From JACPHD01 sp964526325 (GTDB lineage: Bacteria > Patescibacteriota > Patescibacteriia > Patescibacteriales > GWC2-42-12), in contig CAZGKM010000005.1 in NCBI GenBank assembly GCA_964526325.1, forward strand, positions 1-64,000: a DNA stretch of 64,000 bases, given 5' to 3'. The translations under genes and the position numbers were made by a program. Under the pieces are notes generated by a model. The model ran no database searches and was not told the origin of the DNA. It saw only the letters and a program-made list of their open reading frames with translations. Each line of letters opens with the position of its first letter. Within the stretch, counting starts at the first letter, position 1. Of this stretch, positions 1 to 9,176 are shown in pieces.

Positions 1-81
1 TGCCTAAGCCGCCAATGGATAATTGAGTCGCGTTAGAAACTGACCAGGAAAGCGTTGCGGTCTGGCCGGAATTAATAGTTG
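1..81 (-). repeat. 81-bp Ig-module repeat, copy 1
   Basis: Bases 1-81 match 5506-5586 with a single difference (gttgcgg versus gtagcgg). Both copies encode the strand of an Ig-like module in neighbouring secreted proteins, which indicates a recent duplication or gene conversion. Confidence 0.95.
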
Positions 82-2266
82 CCGGGCTGGTGGTAAAAGA
101 GGATATGGTGGGGGCGTTAGGTAATGGACTGTCCACTCCTAGGCAAGCAGACTGGTTAGAAAAAATATTAATCATACTTGCCAAATCACGCGTAGCCCCA
201 TGCTGCGGACCTTGATCGGTAGCAGGAGCAAGGGTAGTATGATTCATCGGGGTAAACTCATATACAGAAAAAGCCGCGTCATCACTAGGGGTGGAATATT
301 TAATGCCTCCGGCAAGAGATGAATAAAAATAATAATTAGTTGTTTGCCCGAATCTATTAAGGCCATCATAACCCATTAAGGTTTTATGTGCCTTAAGCGC
401 ATTATCCAAACCATTCCAAAATAAAATATAATTTGATTGGTTCCCAAATATATTTTTCTGAATATGATTATTAGCTCCGCCGTTAAGCACCATCCCATTG
501 TATGTGTTATAAAATTTATTTTCAAAAACTGCTATATTGCTACTCCCCTCATCCATATGAAGTCCTTGAAGACAATAAGAGCAGCCTCTGCCTTTATGAA
601 AGGGTGTTCGAATTATATTATAGACAAAATTGTGGCTTATAGATGAACTTATTTGTTGCCCAAGAGTATATATTCCTCCTCCGTCATTCAGTTCTTGCAT
701 AACATCGTGTACAATATTATATCTAGTAGAATTACCCCTAGTATATGTAGATCCTGCCCCTCCTATTCCCCATGTCCAGCCAACAGAAATTCCGCTATAA
801 GCCCCATTATAAATTAAATTATTTATGATAGTATTATAACCGCTAACAGCTGACCAAATTCCTACTCCTTCCTTATAAATCTGGCCGATATCATGAATTT
901 TGTTATTGCTGACTGTATTTCTAATGGCTACTCCCAGTTTATACCACTCTGATGAAGGCCAACTAACAGGCTGCGAAAGAGATATTCCGTCATAATTTTT
1001 TGGCTCTTTTCCTATCCTAATTCCACCAGCCCCTAAATTAAAAAATTCATTTCCATCAATAACTAAATCGCTAGAGTTACTCTCAAAAGCATATGCTCCG
1101 GTAAGGGCAACAGTGTTATTATAAAATTTAGAATTACTTGTATAGTTATAAATAATTGCCGAAGGGCTCTTGATATATATGCCGGCCTGCGAGCCTTTGT
1201 AACCATATGTAGAATTGAAACTCCAATCAGTATGAGCAAAAATTAAATTTTCAAAGGAAATATTTTTAACATAATTATTTTCTTTTCCGTTGATGTCCAC
1301 TAACTGATTGATAACCGGCGCAATAAATATACCCGCAGAAAGTTCCTGAGCTGTTCTCGGCCAATAATAAAGCGTACCGCTAGATTTGTCCAAATACCAT
1401 TCCCCCGGAGAATCCAAGCCTTCAAAAACATTATCTGCAAAATACCTGAAACTGCCGGGATAAACGTCGCTAGCGAAACTATTACCCCAGTTAGTTCCCC
1501 CCATTTGCCCGGAAACATAAACCTTGTTGCCGGAAACAGAGCTTATTTTAAATCTGTTCTGTTCCCATAAAATATTAGAAACTAGTTCAACTTCATTTAG
1601 ATTCTTCCAGCTAGATAAAATATTGTCTGAAGTAAAATTAAAAGCTCTTTTATTGTCAATACTTGAAGTATTAGCTGTTCCAATATAAAAGTCGCCGGTA
1701 TTAGGAGTCCTTGCTCTGGTCAATCTTTCAAAACCTAAAAACAAAGAATTAAAACTAGAATCAACCTTCATGGAATAAATATTGCCAGAATATAATTTCC
1801 AATTATTACTCAATATTTTCCCACCGCTGATCAGGGCATTTTCATTAGGAAAAGAAGAATAAGTTATTTTAATAGTGTCTGTCCCGGAATCTCTTTCATC
1901 AAGCGAAAACGTTTCAGTTAAAAAATATGTCCCGCCCCTGAGATAAACAAACACATTTTTAGTCAGCTGATTGCTTAATTTCAGTTGCCTGATTTTATCT
2001 CGTGCCGCTGAAATAGTTTTCACAGGACCATCGGAATTATCAGGAAGAGGACATGAATAATTACCGCTCCAAGCGTTATTTCCAAAAGGAGATACATAAA
2101 TATATGTGCTTTCACCGGAAGTGCCTTCATTAAATTCTCCAACAGAGGCGCTATTGGCAGGCGATGAATATATAAATAAAAATAAACCGGCCGGTAAAAT
2201 TACTACGATAAAACCTAAAATAATAAAAAATTTTTTATTAATTATTAAATTTAACAATTTAATCAT
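1..2266 (-). CDS. Secreted right-handed beta-helix surface protein, 3' end outside window
   Basis: This reading frame opens with ATG at 2266 and runs without a stop to the window edge (755 codons), so its C-terminus is missing. Residues about 10-35 form one hydrophobic signal or anchor segment, followed by SSPANSAS, a likely cleavage region. The next part resembles secreted polysaccharide-acting proteins (YVSPFGNNAWSG, then FVYLRGGTYFL). A long stretch rich in short N-x-I-x-x-N and IYNGAYSGIS-type turns is typical of right-handed parallel beta-helix (pectate-lyase-like) folds. The visible end enters an Ig-like module (SGQTATLSWSVSNATQL) that is nearly identical to one in the next gene. I infer a cell-surface polysaccharide-binding or -cleaving protein; the substrate is unknown. 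No Shine-Dalgarno is seen. Confidence 0.8.
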   Translation of the reverse strand, partial: MIKLLNLIINKKFFIILGFIVVILPAGLFLFIYSSPANSASVGEFNEGTSGESTYIYVSPFGNNAWSGNYSCPLPDNSDGPVKTISAARDKIRQLKLSNQLTKNVFVYLRGGTYFLTETFSLDERDSGTDTIKITYSSFPNENALISGGKILSNNWKLYSGNIYSMKVDSSFNSLFLGFERLTRARTPNTGDFYIGTANTSSIDNKRAFNFTSDNILSSWKNLNEVELVSNILWEQNRFKISSVSGNKVYVSGQMGGTNWGNSFASDVYPGSFRYFADNVFEGLDSPGEWYLDKSSGTLYYWPRTAQELSAGIFIAPVINQLVDINGKENNYVKNISFENLIFAHTDWSFNSTYGYKGSQAGIYIKSPSAIIYNYTSNSKFYNNTVALTGAYAFESNSSDLVIDGNEFFNLGAGGIRIGKEPKNYDGISLSQPVSWPSSEWYKLGVAIRNTVSNNKIHDIGQIYKEGVGIWSAVSGYNTIINNLIYNGAYSGISVGWTWGIGGAGSTYTRGNSTRYNIVHDVMQELNDGGGIYTLGQQISSSISHNFVYNIIRTPFHKGRGCSYCLQGLHMDEGSSNIAVFENKFYNTYNGMVLNGGANNHIQKNIFGNQSNYILFWNGLDNALKAHKTLMGYDGLNRFGQTTNYYFYSSLAGGIKYSTPSDDAAFSVYEFTPMNHTTLAPATDQGPQHGATRDLASMINIFSNQSACLGVDSPLPNAPTISSFTTSPATINSGQTATLSWSVSNATQLSIGGLG
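2144..2161. repeat. 18-bp direct repeat, copy 1 (second copy 2363-2380)
   Basis: The 18-mer agaggcgctattggcagg occurs inside the signal-peptide region of the beta-helix gene (encoding PANSAS) and again at 2363-2380, in the non-coding stretch upstream of the same gene. On the minus strand the second copy also reads LPANSAS, so it may be a relic of a duplicated signal-peptide segment. Confidence 0.8.
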
Positions 2267-2503
2267 AAAATTTATTTGTAAATATTTAAATTATATATTT
2301 CTCATAATTCTTGTATATTATTTTAGGACATAATGAATTTTTATCAGTTGAATAATGATAAGAGAGGCGCTATTGGCAGGTAAAAACTATCAAATAAAAA
2401 CAATTTATTAAATAAAGAATTACTAATTTTTTCTATATTTAACAATATTGTTATGTTAATAATTATATTATTATTATAGCAAAAAAAATGATTTATTAAC
2501 AAC
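2267..2503. other. Gene-free AT-rich stretch upstream of the beta-helix gene
   Basis: About 240 bases lie between the terminator of the upstream gene and the start of the beta-helix gene. They are strongly AT-rich and contain the second copy of an 18-bp repeat (2363-2380). I see no supported gene; the promoter of the beta-helix gene should lie here but no clear -35/-10 pair stands out. Confidence 0.6.
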
Positions 2504-2543
2504 AAAATCTGCCCCACTCTTCGCGAAGAGTGGGGCAGATTTT
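2504..2543 (-). terminator. Strong bidirectional intrinsic terminator
   Basis: A perfect 40-base palindrome: a 20-base arm starting aaaatctgcccc and its exact complement. It has A/T tracts on both sides and begins 26 bases after the stop of the large repeat protein on the minus strand. The symmetry allows function in both directions. Confidence 0.9.
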
Positions 2544-2569
2544 TATTGGAATTTGAATTTTGCTTAACC

Positions 2570-5500
2570 TTATGTCCCCGATTTACGTCCGCAACTGACA
2601 TTGGAGCCTTGCGGAGCATCAGCACCGCAACTGCCGCCGGAAACGGACAGACAATCCCAAGTACCGCCGAGATTACCGCCGAAATGATTGGTGCACCACC
2701 AAATTCCGGTGCGTCCCGGAGCGGCTTCATAGACGTTGACAGTTTGTTGATCAGAATATGCGCCACCGCTGTTGACCGGAGGAGTAGTAGAAGTGCAGGC
2801 ATTAGCCGCAAAACAATTTTCTCTGCCTTCATTCTTGCCGTGTTGGCAGAAATGAATCTGGCCGCCGTTAGCCACCGTGCCGAAATAAGAGTCAGCTTTA
2901 ACGTCAGTATTATTATTTAGATACCAGCCATTCGGATCAGCTGAACAATTGTTGTCCGTAGGAGTAGTAGGATTAGTAGTAGGATTAGTAGTGGGATTAG
3001 TAGTGGGAGTAGTAGGATTAGTAGTAGGAGCAGTAGGAGTAGTAGGAGTAGGGCAGATATTAGCCGCAAAACAATTTTCTCTGCCTTCATTCTTGCCGTG
3101 TTGGCAGAAATGAATCTGGCCGCCGTTAGCCACCGTGCCGAAATAAGAGTCAGCTTTGACGTCAACCCAACGGTTGAGGTACCAATCGTTAGGATTAATT
3201 AAACAACTGCTTGGAGGAAGAGGAGTCGAAATTGGTGCGCCTTCAGGGCCCCTGTAACCATTGGCCGTGTCGCACCAAACACTGCCGGGATTCATATAAA
3301 CATGAACGGCAATTTCGCCTGAACCGGATAATTTAGCTAAATCAATATCAGCCTTCCATGTGCCACCGCCGAGGTTTGTGCCTTGATACCAGATTAAATC
3401 ATCCTGGCCATTAACTTTTGTCCAGGCGGCAAAAGCAACGGTAGCGGCATTCCCTACTCCGTAGGCATAGATTGATTTAGCGCCTGATGTTCCGGTAATC
3501 TGCCAATTATCCGGACCGGCATTAGTGCATATTGGAGTCTGTATTGTCTGTGTTGTCTGTGTTGTCAGCATTGAAGTTAGAGTCGTGCATTGGCTGATGG
3601 AAAAACAATGTTTCCCTTGCCTGCTAACTTCATTTTTACCATACGTACACCAATGAATTAGCCCGCCGTTAGCGATTGTGCTGAAATAGCTGTTGGCTTT
3701 GACATCCGTATTATGGTCAAGATACCAACCGTTAGGGTCAGCTAAGCAAGTATCAGTCGGGGTTGGAGTAGTAGATCCGCAAGCATAAGAAGCAAAACAA
3801 TTTTCCCTGCCTTCATTTTTTCCATTTTCACAATAATGCTTCAAACCTCCGCTAGGAGCTTGCCCGTAATCGCTAGCCATAACATCCGGCCAACGATGCA
3901 AATACCAGGCATTGGGATCAGCCTGACAAGAGGTTGGAATAGGAATTACGGTCGTGCCGCAACGGCCACAAGCAACATTAGAATTCAGAGGAGCATTGGC
4001 TCCGCAACTGCCGCCGGATACGCTTATGCAATCCCAAGTATTGCCTAAGTTCTTTGCGAAATGATTGGTGCACCACCATTGGCCAGTCTGGCCAGAGGCA
4101 TATGAATAAACATTGACAGTCCTGGTGTCTAAATATGGATCGCAAGATTTAACGCCAGGAACGCCAGGATTTGGATTTGACTCGCAAATATCTGCGGCAA
4201 AACAATTTTCCCTGCCTTCATTTTTGCCGTAAGGGCAATAATGGGTTATAGCGTCCACCACGCCTGCGTTCTTAATGTCAGGGTAACGGTTCAGGTACCA
4301 GGCCGATGGGTCGTTTTGGCAGGTAGAATTGCAGGTAGTGCATACGCTGTTTCCATAACACCCACCACTGCCGCCAGTAGTCGGGCCGTTCCACCAGATA
4401 TCACCATAGCCCTGAGTTGCCCATTTACCGCCGGCAATATACATATAGCCGTTAGCGTCAACATCGCTGTCTATCATAAAACCGCCTGGCATTCTCTGAA
4501 CTTCAGACCAATTGGTGCCGTCTGAACTTCTAAGTAAAGCGGCATCAGTTCCATCAGCTCCGATACCGGCATAAGCATAGTTGCCGTCACTTCCCATCCA
4601 ATGGGTAATATCACGACCATTATATCTATAGACCTCAGTCAAAGTATTGTTTGACGGGTTATAGCGGTAAATAAATGCATGATTCGAGCTTGATACCGTG
4701 GACACATAAACATTTCCTTTTAAAGTGGTGATGCCGTGGAACGACCAATCTGATAAATCATTGCTTGGAGGATTCACGGCTGTAAAATTACCATTATTGT
4801 ATATATATAGTACGCCCTTTCCGTTTTGACCGCATCCCCAATCGCAACCGTTAGTACTGGCACCGATATATACTTTGCCGTTTAGTTCGGCTAAGCGGAA
4901 AGCAGTACTTCCATTGGGCATAGTATAGTTAGTGAAATTATTGCCGTCGCTGGAAACCACAAACGTATTTCCGCAGGCGGCGTAGAGGTTGCTATCAGTA
5001 GCCAATAAGTCTAAACAATATGGATGACTAATAGCGTGCTTAAATTGCCAGGAGCCATTACTGAATTTCCAAATACCGCCTTTATCCACTGGTCCGCTGT
5101 CACGACCATCGTGGTTGCCATGTTCAACCGTGGCATAAATGCCGCCTTTAAAATCTCTAATTCTAAAAATTGATTCGGCATTTAAAGTGGCGCAATCAGA
5201 AGATTGATTATGGCTAGAGTTAAAGGTGGTTAAGTGAGAAATATATTGATCGGCTGAACCACCTCCTTGCCAAGCCATTTTATCAGCATAGGTGCCGGTA
5301 TATATTTGCCCATTAATAAATTGGACTGACATATACCACGTTTTATCATGATGAGTAAAAATCCTAAAACTATTGGTGGGTGGCGGCAAAGCTCCTCCAA
5401 CAGTAACCGTCGTATTAGCCGTGGCCGAACCGCTGGCGTTAGTGGCGGTAAGGGTATAAGTCATGGTTACCACCGGATTGACTGTTTTGGAAGTGCCGGT

Positions 5501-6526
5501 AACTGTGCCTAAGCCGCCAATGGATAATTGAGTCGCGTTAGAAACTGACCAGGAAAGCGTAGCGGTCTGGCCGGAATTAATAGTTGTGGGGCTAGCGGTA
5601 AAAGAAGTAATGATAGGGATAGCGGTTGATGGACCATAATAATTTTTTAAAAAATTAACAGCCGCTTCTATGCTATTCCTATCAGTTGGACTTGTGCTTA
5701 CGAAATGCGTGTTATTAGGCAGAACATAGACAGCCGGAATAATATATACATTGGGATTATTAAGAGTTCCGTCAGCGAATAAATAATCTGCGGCGCTCTT
5801 TATATCAGAAACATAATCAGTAACTCCGGTCTTCGGTGGCAATAAAAGATAACATTTTTTATTTAAACTCAATACATACTTACAAGCTTCATATAATTGC
5901 AAGCTGAACCAAATAGAGGTACCGGGGTTCGCTTCAAACACCGCGCCCGAAACATTTGGATTCGCCAATGCCGCAATTACCTGATTGCGGCGTTGATCGT
6001 ATGAGTTGAAACTTCGCGTCAAGACGATAACCCTTGATCCTATCGATCCAAATCCGGGAACTACGTGCGAAGCATACCCGTTAATCTGCGTATCGTTCAA
6101 AGGCGTCGCCAAGCCGTCTTCAATGTAAAATATAGCGCCGTCAACCATTCTATTTATACTCCTAGATACGAAATCGACTTCATTCGTAAGGCCGGGATTA
6201 TCCTCTGAAATGGCGTATCTATCGGCATTAAGATTTTTCAATGTAGTCGGCCAATCTACCCCTGCGCTATTTATAGTTATCGCCGAAACGCCATCGGCTG
6301 CAAATTTTGACGCTTGAGCGGCTTCACTGGCGTTAATTTGGTTAATATCAACTAATATTTGAAATCTGCGCGTAACCGAAGTCTCGCTGTTTATATTTAT
6401 ATCCGTAGCGCTTTTAGCCGGCGAGGAAGGACTTAATAAAATAATAAAAGCAACAAACATAGTTGTTAACAATAAAAAGAGAGAAATTAATTTGTTGCTG
6501 AAAACAAGTTTGGATAATTTTACCAT
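2570..6526 (-). CDS. Large secreted multidomain repeat protein (Ig-like, propeller-like, Cys-rich WYL-PDV repeats)
   Basis: The 1318-aa product starts with a signal or anchor segment (residues about 8-35). Residues about 45-300 form a globular region I do not recognise. An Ig-like module (about 305-380) and a probable beta-propeller (about 385-690, with repeated short GNVYVS-like strands) follow. The C-terminal half holds five copies of a roughly 45-residue cysteine-bearing repeat with core DPNxWYLNRWxDV ... GKNEGRENCFA. It also has two copies of a module with core WWCTNHF...GTWDC and a PTTNPTT linker (DNA about 2955-3055). The WYL-PDV/GKNEGR pattern resembles repeats known from secreted bacterial proteins. 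I infer a surface adhesin or binding protein. ATG at 6526 was chosen because the signal peptide follows directly. Confidence 0.85.
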   Translation of the reverse strand: MVKLSKLVFSNKLISLFLLLTTMFVAFIILLSPSSPAKSATDININSETSVTRRFQILVDINQINASEAAQASKFAADGVSAITINSAGVDWPTTLKNLNADRYAISEDNPGLTNEVDFVSRSINRMVDGAIFYIEDGLATPLNDTQINGYASHVVPGFGSIGSRVIVLTRSFNSYDQRRNQVIAALANPNVSGAVFEANPGTSIWFSLQLYEACKYVLSLNKKCYLLLPPKTGVTDYVSDIKSAADYLFADGTLNNPNVYIIPAVYVLPNNTHFVSTSPTDRNSIEAAVNFLKNYYGPSTAIPIITSFTASPTTINSGQTATLSWSVSNATQLSIGGLGTVTGTSKTVNPVVTMTYTLTATNASGSATANTTVTVGGALPPPTNSFRIFTHHDKTWYMSVQFINGQIYTGTYADKMAWQGGGSADQYISHLTTFNSSHNQSSDCATLNAESIFRIRDFKGGIYATVEHGNHDGRDSGPVDKGGIWKFSNGSWQFKHAISHPYCLDLLATDSNLYAACGNTFVVSSDGNNFTNYTMPNGSTAFRLAELNGKVYIGASTNGCDWGCGQNGKGVLYIYNNGNFTAVNPPSNDLSDWSFHGITTLKGNVYVSTVSSSNHAFIYRYNPSNNTLTEVYRYNGRDITHWMGSDGNYAYAGIGADGTDAALLRSSDGTNWSEVQRMPGGFMIDSDVDANGYMYIAGGKWATQGYGDIWWNGPTTGGSGGCYGNSVCTTCNSTCQNDPSAWYLNRYPDIKNAGVVDAITHYCPYGKNEGRENCFAADICESNPNPGVPGVKSCDPYLDTRTVNVYSYASGQTGQWWCTNHFAKNLGNTWDCISVSGGSCGANAPLNSNVACGRCGTTVIPIPTSCQADPNAWYLHRWPDVMASDYGQAPSGGLKHYCENGKNEGRENCFASYACGSTTPTPTDTCLADPNGWYLDHNTDVKANSYFSTIANGGLIHWCTYGKNEVSRQGKHCFSISQCTTLTSMLTTQTTQTIQTPICTNAGPDNWQITGTSGAKSIYAYGVGNAATVAFAAWTKVNGQDDLIWYQGTNLGGGTWKADIDLAKLSGSGEIAVHVYMNPGSVWCDTANGYRGPEGAPISTPLPPSSCLINPNDWYLNRWVDVKADSYFGTVANGGQIHFCQHGKNEGRENCFAANICPTPTTPTAPTTNPTTPTTNPTTNPTTNPTTPTDNNCSADPNGWYLNNNTDVKADSYFGTVANGGQIHFCQHGKNEGRENCFAANACTSTTPPVNSGGAYSDQQTVNVYEAAPGRTGIWWCTNHFGGNLGGTWDCLSVSGGSCGADAPQGSNVSCGRKSGT
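2801..2906 (-). repeat. 106-bp direct repeat, copy 1 (copy 2 at 3059-3164)
   Basis: Bases 2801-2906 and 3059-3164 differ at one position over 106 bases. Both encode the GTVANGGQIHFCQHGKNEGR unit of the last two C-terminal repeats. Near-identity at DNA level, while the other three repeats have diverged, indicates recent tandem duplication or conversion. Confidence 0.95.
3059..3164 (-). repeat. 106-bp direct repeat, copy 2
   Basis: Partner of 2801-2906, 258 bases away. The region between them holds the low-complexity PTTNPTT linker coded by short gtagtagga-like units. Confidence 0.95.
5506..5586 (-). repeat. 81-bp Ig-module repeat, copy 2
   Basis: Partner of bases 1-81 with one mismatch. It encodes residues about 314-340 of the large repeat protein. 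Confidence 0.95.
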
Positions 6527-6752
6527 AAAATTTTACTGTTAATTTAATTAAATAGATAATCTAATTATAACATAAATATTAAAAAATATAAAAAAGTAAT
6601 ATAAATATTGGCATCTAAATTACTGCTGGAAATATTTGCCGCATTATTGTTTAAAATAATTTAATAAAAACTGCCAAAACACTACAACAAACGGCGGTTT
6701 TGACTGACAATTTTTCTAACTGCTTATTTGATATAAAAAATCACTTACGTTC

Positions 6753-9176
6753 TTAAGGCACGTCCACCGTGTTGGTTGAGGGAAATTGGCGAATACTCCC
6801 CGGCCAAATTATACGAACCGCGCCGCCGGCGCCATTGGCATCGCCGGATACAAACGATCCGTCAACACCGCCGCCGGCACCGCCATAAGCGCCGCCTATA
6901 TTTCCTGAAACGCCCGCTACTCCGCCGTTAGCCCCGCCGGAACCGCCGCCAGCCGCTCCGCTATTATACACCCCTCCGGATCCTGATGACCCGCCGCCCA
7001 ATAAGCCAACGCCTCCGCCGTCGCCAGCATAAACAGTGCCTCCTCCGCCACCGCCTGCGCCACCGCCTGCGCCCGCCGATCCATTGCCGTTGTTTACGCC
7101 ATTACCGCCAACTCCGCCGTTACCTGAATAACCTGATGCGCCTCCGCCTCCGGCGCCATAATTTGAACTGCCGGTTCCACCGGCGCCGCCGGTATAGCCT
7201 CCGATTGTGCCGCCAAAAGGACCGGATCCAATAGCTGTGCCGGTTCCACCGGCGCCGCCGGTAACTGCCGCAGCTGCGGCTGCGCCGCCACCGCCTGCCT
7301 GGACTAAAACATTCGCCCCTCTTGATAACCGGCTATAACCGCCTGGTGTTTGCACATTATTCGCGGTTGAAACTCCTCCGGCGCCGACTACTACGGTAAT
7401 TGTTTCGCCGGGAGTTACCGTCAAATCGTTAATATACCTAAGACCGCCGCCGCCGCCGCCGCCATTATACGTTCCGCCTTGACTTCCGCCGCCGCCGCCG
7501 CCGACCAAGACCGCGCTTATTCTTGTCACACCGGCAGGGACAACCCAAGAATACGTGCCGGATGTAGGATAAGCAACTTGGGACGCCGTCACAAAACTTA
7601 CGGAAATAGTATGAGGACCCTGAATATTATTAAAAGAATAAGAGCTTATAGATCCCTGGTTAGCGCCATCAACTAAAACCTGATTAACAATATAACCGCT
7701 GTTAGCCGGAAAAGTGAACAATTGATTACTGCCATGATCAACCAAAACAGCGCCAGAAGGAGATATGGAACCACCGGAACCGGCTGAAGCCGTGATAATA
7801 TAAGTATTGATAGCAAAATTAACCGCAATAGTATGAGTATCCTGAACATCGTAAAAAGTATAAGAAGCCGGCGTGCCTACAGGCGCGCCGTCAATCAAAA
7901 CCGAGGAAATATGATAGCCGGTAGTTGTCGCTATGTTAAACGCTTGATCGTTTCCATAATTAACCGTAACAACGCCCGAGGGAGAAATAGAGCCGCCTGA
8001 ACCGGCCGAAGCAGTAATATTATAAGTACTGCTGACAAAATTCGCCGTGACGCTTATATTCGCCGTGACGCTGGTATCGGTTCTTGGATTTATCGTTGAA
8101 CCGTCGCTCCAATTTAAAAAAATGAATCCAACCGACGGATCGGCGGTAACGGCTGTTCCGGAACCGAGATAGTTTACTATTTGCGGCGAGGTGCCGATGA
8201 TGCTGCCGTTCGGCCCCGCGGTATAAATTAAATTATAAATATTACTGACAAAATTCGCCGTGACGCTTATATCATCGGTAACGTTGGTATCGGTTCTCGG
8301 ATTTGCGGTTGAACCGTCGCTCCAATTCAAAAAAATATAATCAACGATTGGATTGGCGGTAACGGCCGTTCCGTCTTGAAGGTAATATACTGTTTGCGGC
8401 GAAGTGCCGCTAATACTGCCATTCGGCCCCGCGGTATAGGTTAAAGTGCGAGTATCAGGCATAAAAGAGGCAAAAATAGTATGATCGGCCTGAACATTAT
8501 CAAATGGATATAAGAATATAGGGCCTTGATCTATATCGTCAACTATTACCGATGAAATAATGTAGCCGAAATCAGCGCTTATATTAAATGACTGGTTATC
8601 CCCCTGATTAACCGCGACGGTGCCTGAGGGAGAAATAGAACCGCCTGAGCCGGCCGAGGCGAAAATAGCATAAATTATTGACGGATTTTCCACGCAAGCG
8701 CCGAACACGCATGACAGGCCTGAACTACAGATACCGCAGCTGCCGCCGCAGCCGTCGCTGCCGCAGACTTTACCGGAACAATTAGGCGTACAGCTTGAAG
8801 CTCCAATAAGATAAGTAGCCTCTACCGACCTTCTCGCGCCGCCGTAAGAGCCGATTGATTGAAAAGTAACTTTAGGCGAAGATGTAGCGTAATTTACCGA
8901 ATAAGCGCTGTTATTGCCAAGATTTGGCAGGTTAAAAACTCCGGTCGTGTCTGCGGCAGGTAAAAGATAACTATTTTTTCTAACTTCAAATAACGCCTTC
9001 TCCAAACCGGCTTCGGAAGCAAAATAAGCCAAACTTGAATAACCGGTTAAACGATTCATTTTTATGCCAGCTAAAACCAACTCAGCCGCGGCTAAAGTAA
9101 TAATTAAAATACCCGATAAAATAAACAGTGTTAAAAGTAAAATTACGCCTCTATTGTTTTTTATATATTTATTCAT
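6753..9176 (-). CDS. PilX-like pseudopilin fused to InlB-type repeats and a glycine-rich domain
   Basis: Residues about 8-35 form a prepilin-like hydrophobic helix after NNRG, followed by an amphipathic stretch (ASEAGLEKALFEV), as in PilX/PulK-type minor pilins. A short cysteine cluster (CTPNCSGKVCGSDGCGGSC, about 115-140) comes next. Residues about 165-520 hold five InlB-B-like repeats of two kinds: ASAGSGGSISPSG...VTVNYG and YTAGPNGSISGTSPQ...FLNWSDGS. The last 280 residues form a glycine-rich domain starting YSWVVPAGVTRI and ending AVRIIWPG, known from many secreted and phage-tail proteins. It overlaps the upstream pseudopilin gene by 8 bases, so both are probably cotranslated. I infer a pilus-tip adhesin. 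At 807 aa it is far longer than normal minor pilins. Confidence 0.8.
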   Translation of the reverse strand: MNKYIKNNRGVILLLTLFILSGILIITLAAAELVLAGIKMNRLTGYSSLAYFASEAGLEKALFEVRKNSYLLPAADTTGVFNLPNLGNNSAYSVNYATSSPKVTFQSIGSYGGARRSVEATYLIGASSCTPNCSGKVCGSDGCGGSCGICSSGLSCVFGACVENPSIIYAIFASAGSGGSISPSGTVAVNQGDNQSFNISADFGYIISSVIVDDIDQGPIFLYPFDNVQADHTIFASFMPDTRTLTYTAGPNGSISGTSPQTVYYLQDGTAVTANPIVDYIFLNWSDGSTANPRTDTNVTDDISVTANFVSNIYNLIYTAGPNGSIIGTSPQIVNYLGSGTAVTADPSVGFIFLNWSDGSTINPRTDTSVTANISVTANFVSSTYNITASAGSGGSISPSGVVTVNYGNDQAFNIATTTGYHISSVLIDGAPVGTPASYTFYDVQDTHTIAVNFAINTYIITASAGSGGSISPSGAVLVDHGSNQLFTFPANSGYIVNQVLVDGANQGSISSYSFNNIQGPHTISVSFVTASQVAYPTSGTYSWVVPAGVTRISAVLVGGGGGGSQGGTYNGGGGGGGLRYINDLTVTPGETITVVVGAGGVSTANNVQTPGGYSRLSRGANVLVQAGGGGAAAAAAVTGGAGGTGTAIGSGPFGGTIGGYTGGAGGTGSSNYGAGGGGASGYSGNGGVGGNGVNNGNGSAGAGGGAGGGGGGTVYAGDGGGVGLLGGGSSGSGGVYNSGAAGGGSGGANGGVAGVSGNIGGAYGGAGGGVDGSFVSGDANGAGGAVRIIWPGSIRQFPSTNTVDVP

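Noticed and set aside
2344..2832. A 162-codon minus-strand ORF across the terminator and the end of the repeat-protein gene
   Set aside because: It overlaps the terminator palindrome and reads the real gene in another frame; the translation is low-complexity Leu-rich text with no recognisable family.
2801..3164. A CRISPR-like array from spaced direct repeats
   Set aside because: There are only two near-identical units, they are 106 bases long and lie within an open reading frame; spacing and size do not fit a CRISPR array.
6986..7234. Arg-rich plus-strand ORF opposite the glycine-rich domain
   Set aside because: It is a shadow of glycine codons read on the other strand (GGC/GCC become Arg/Pro-rich), not a gene.
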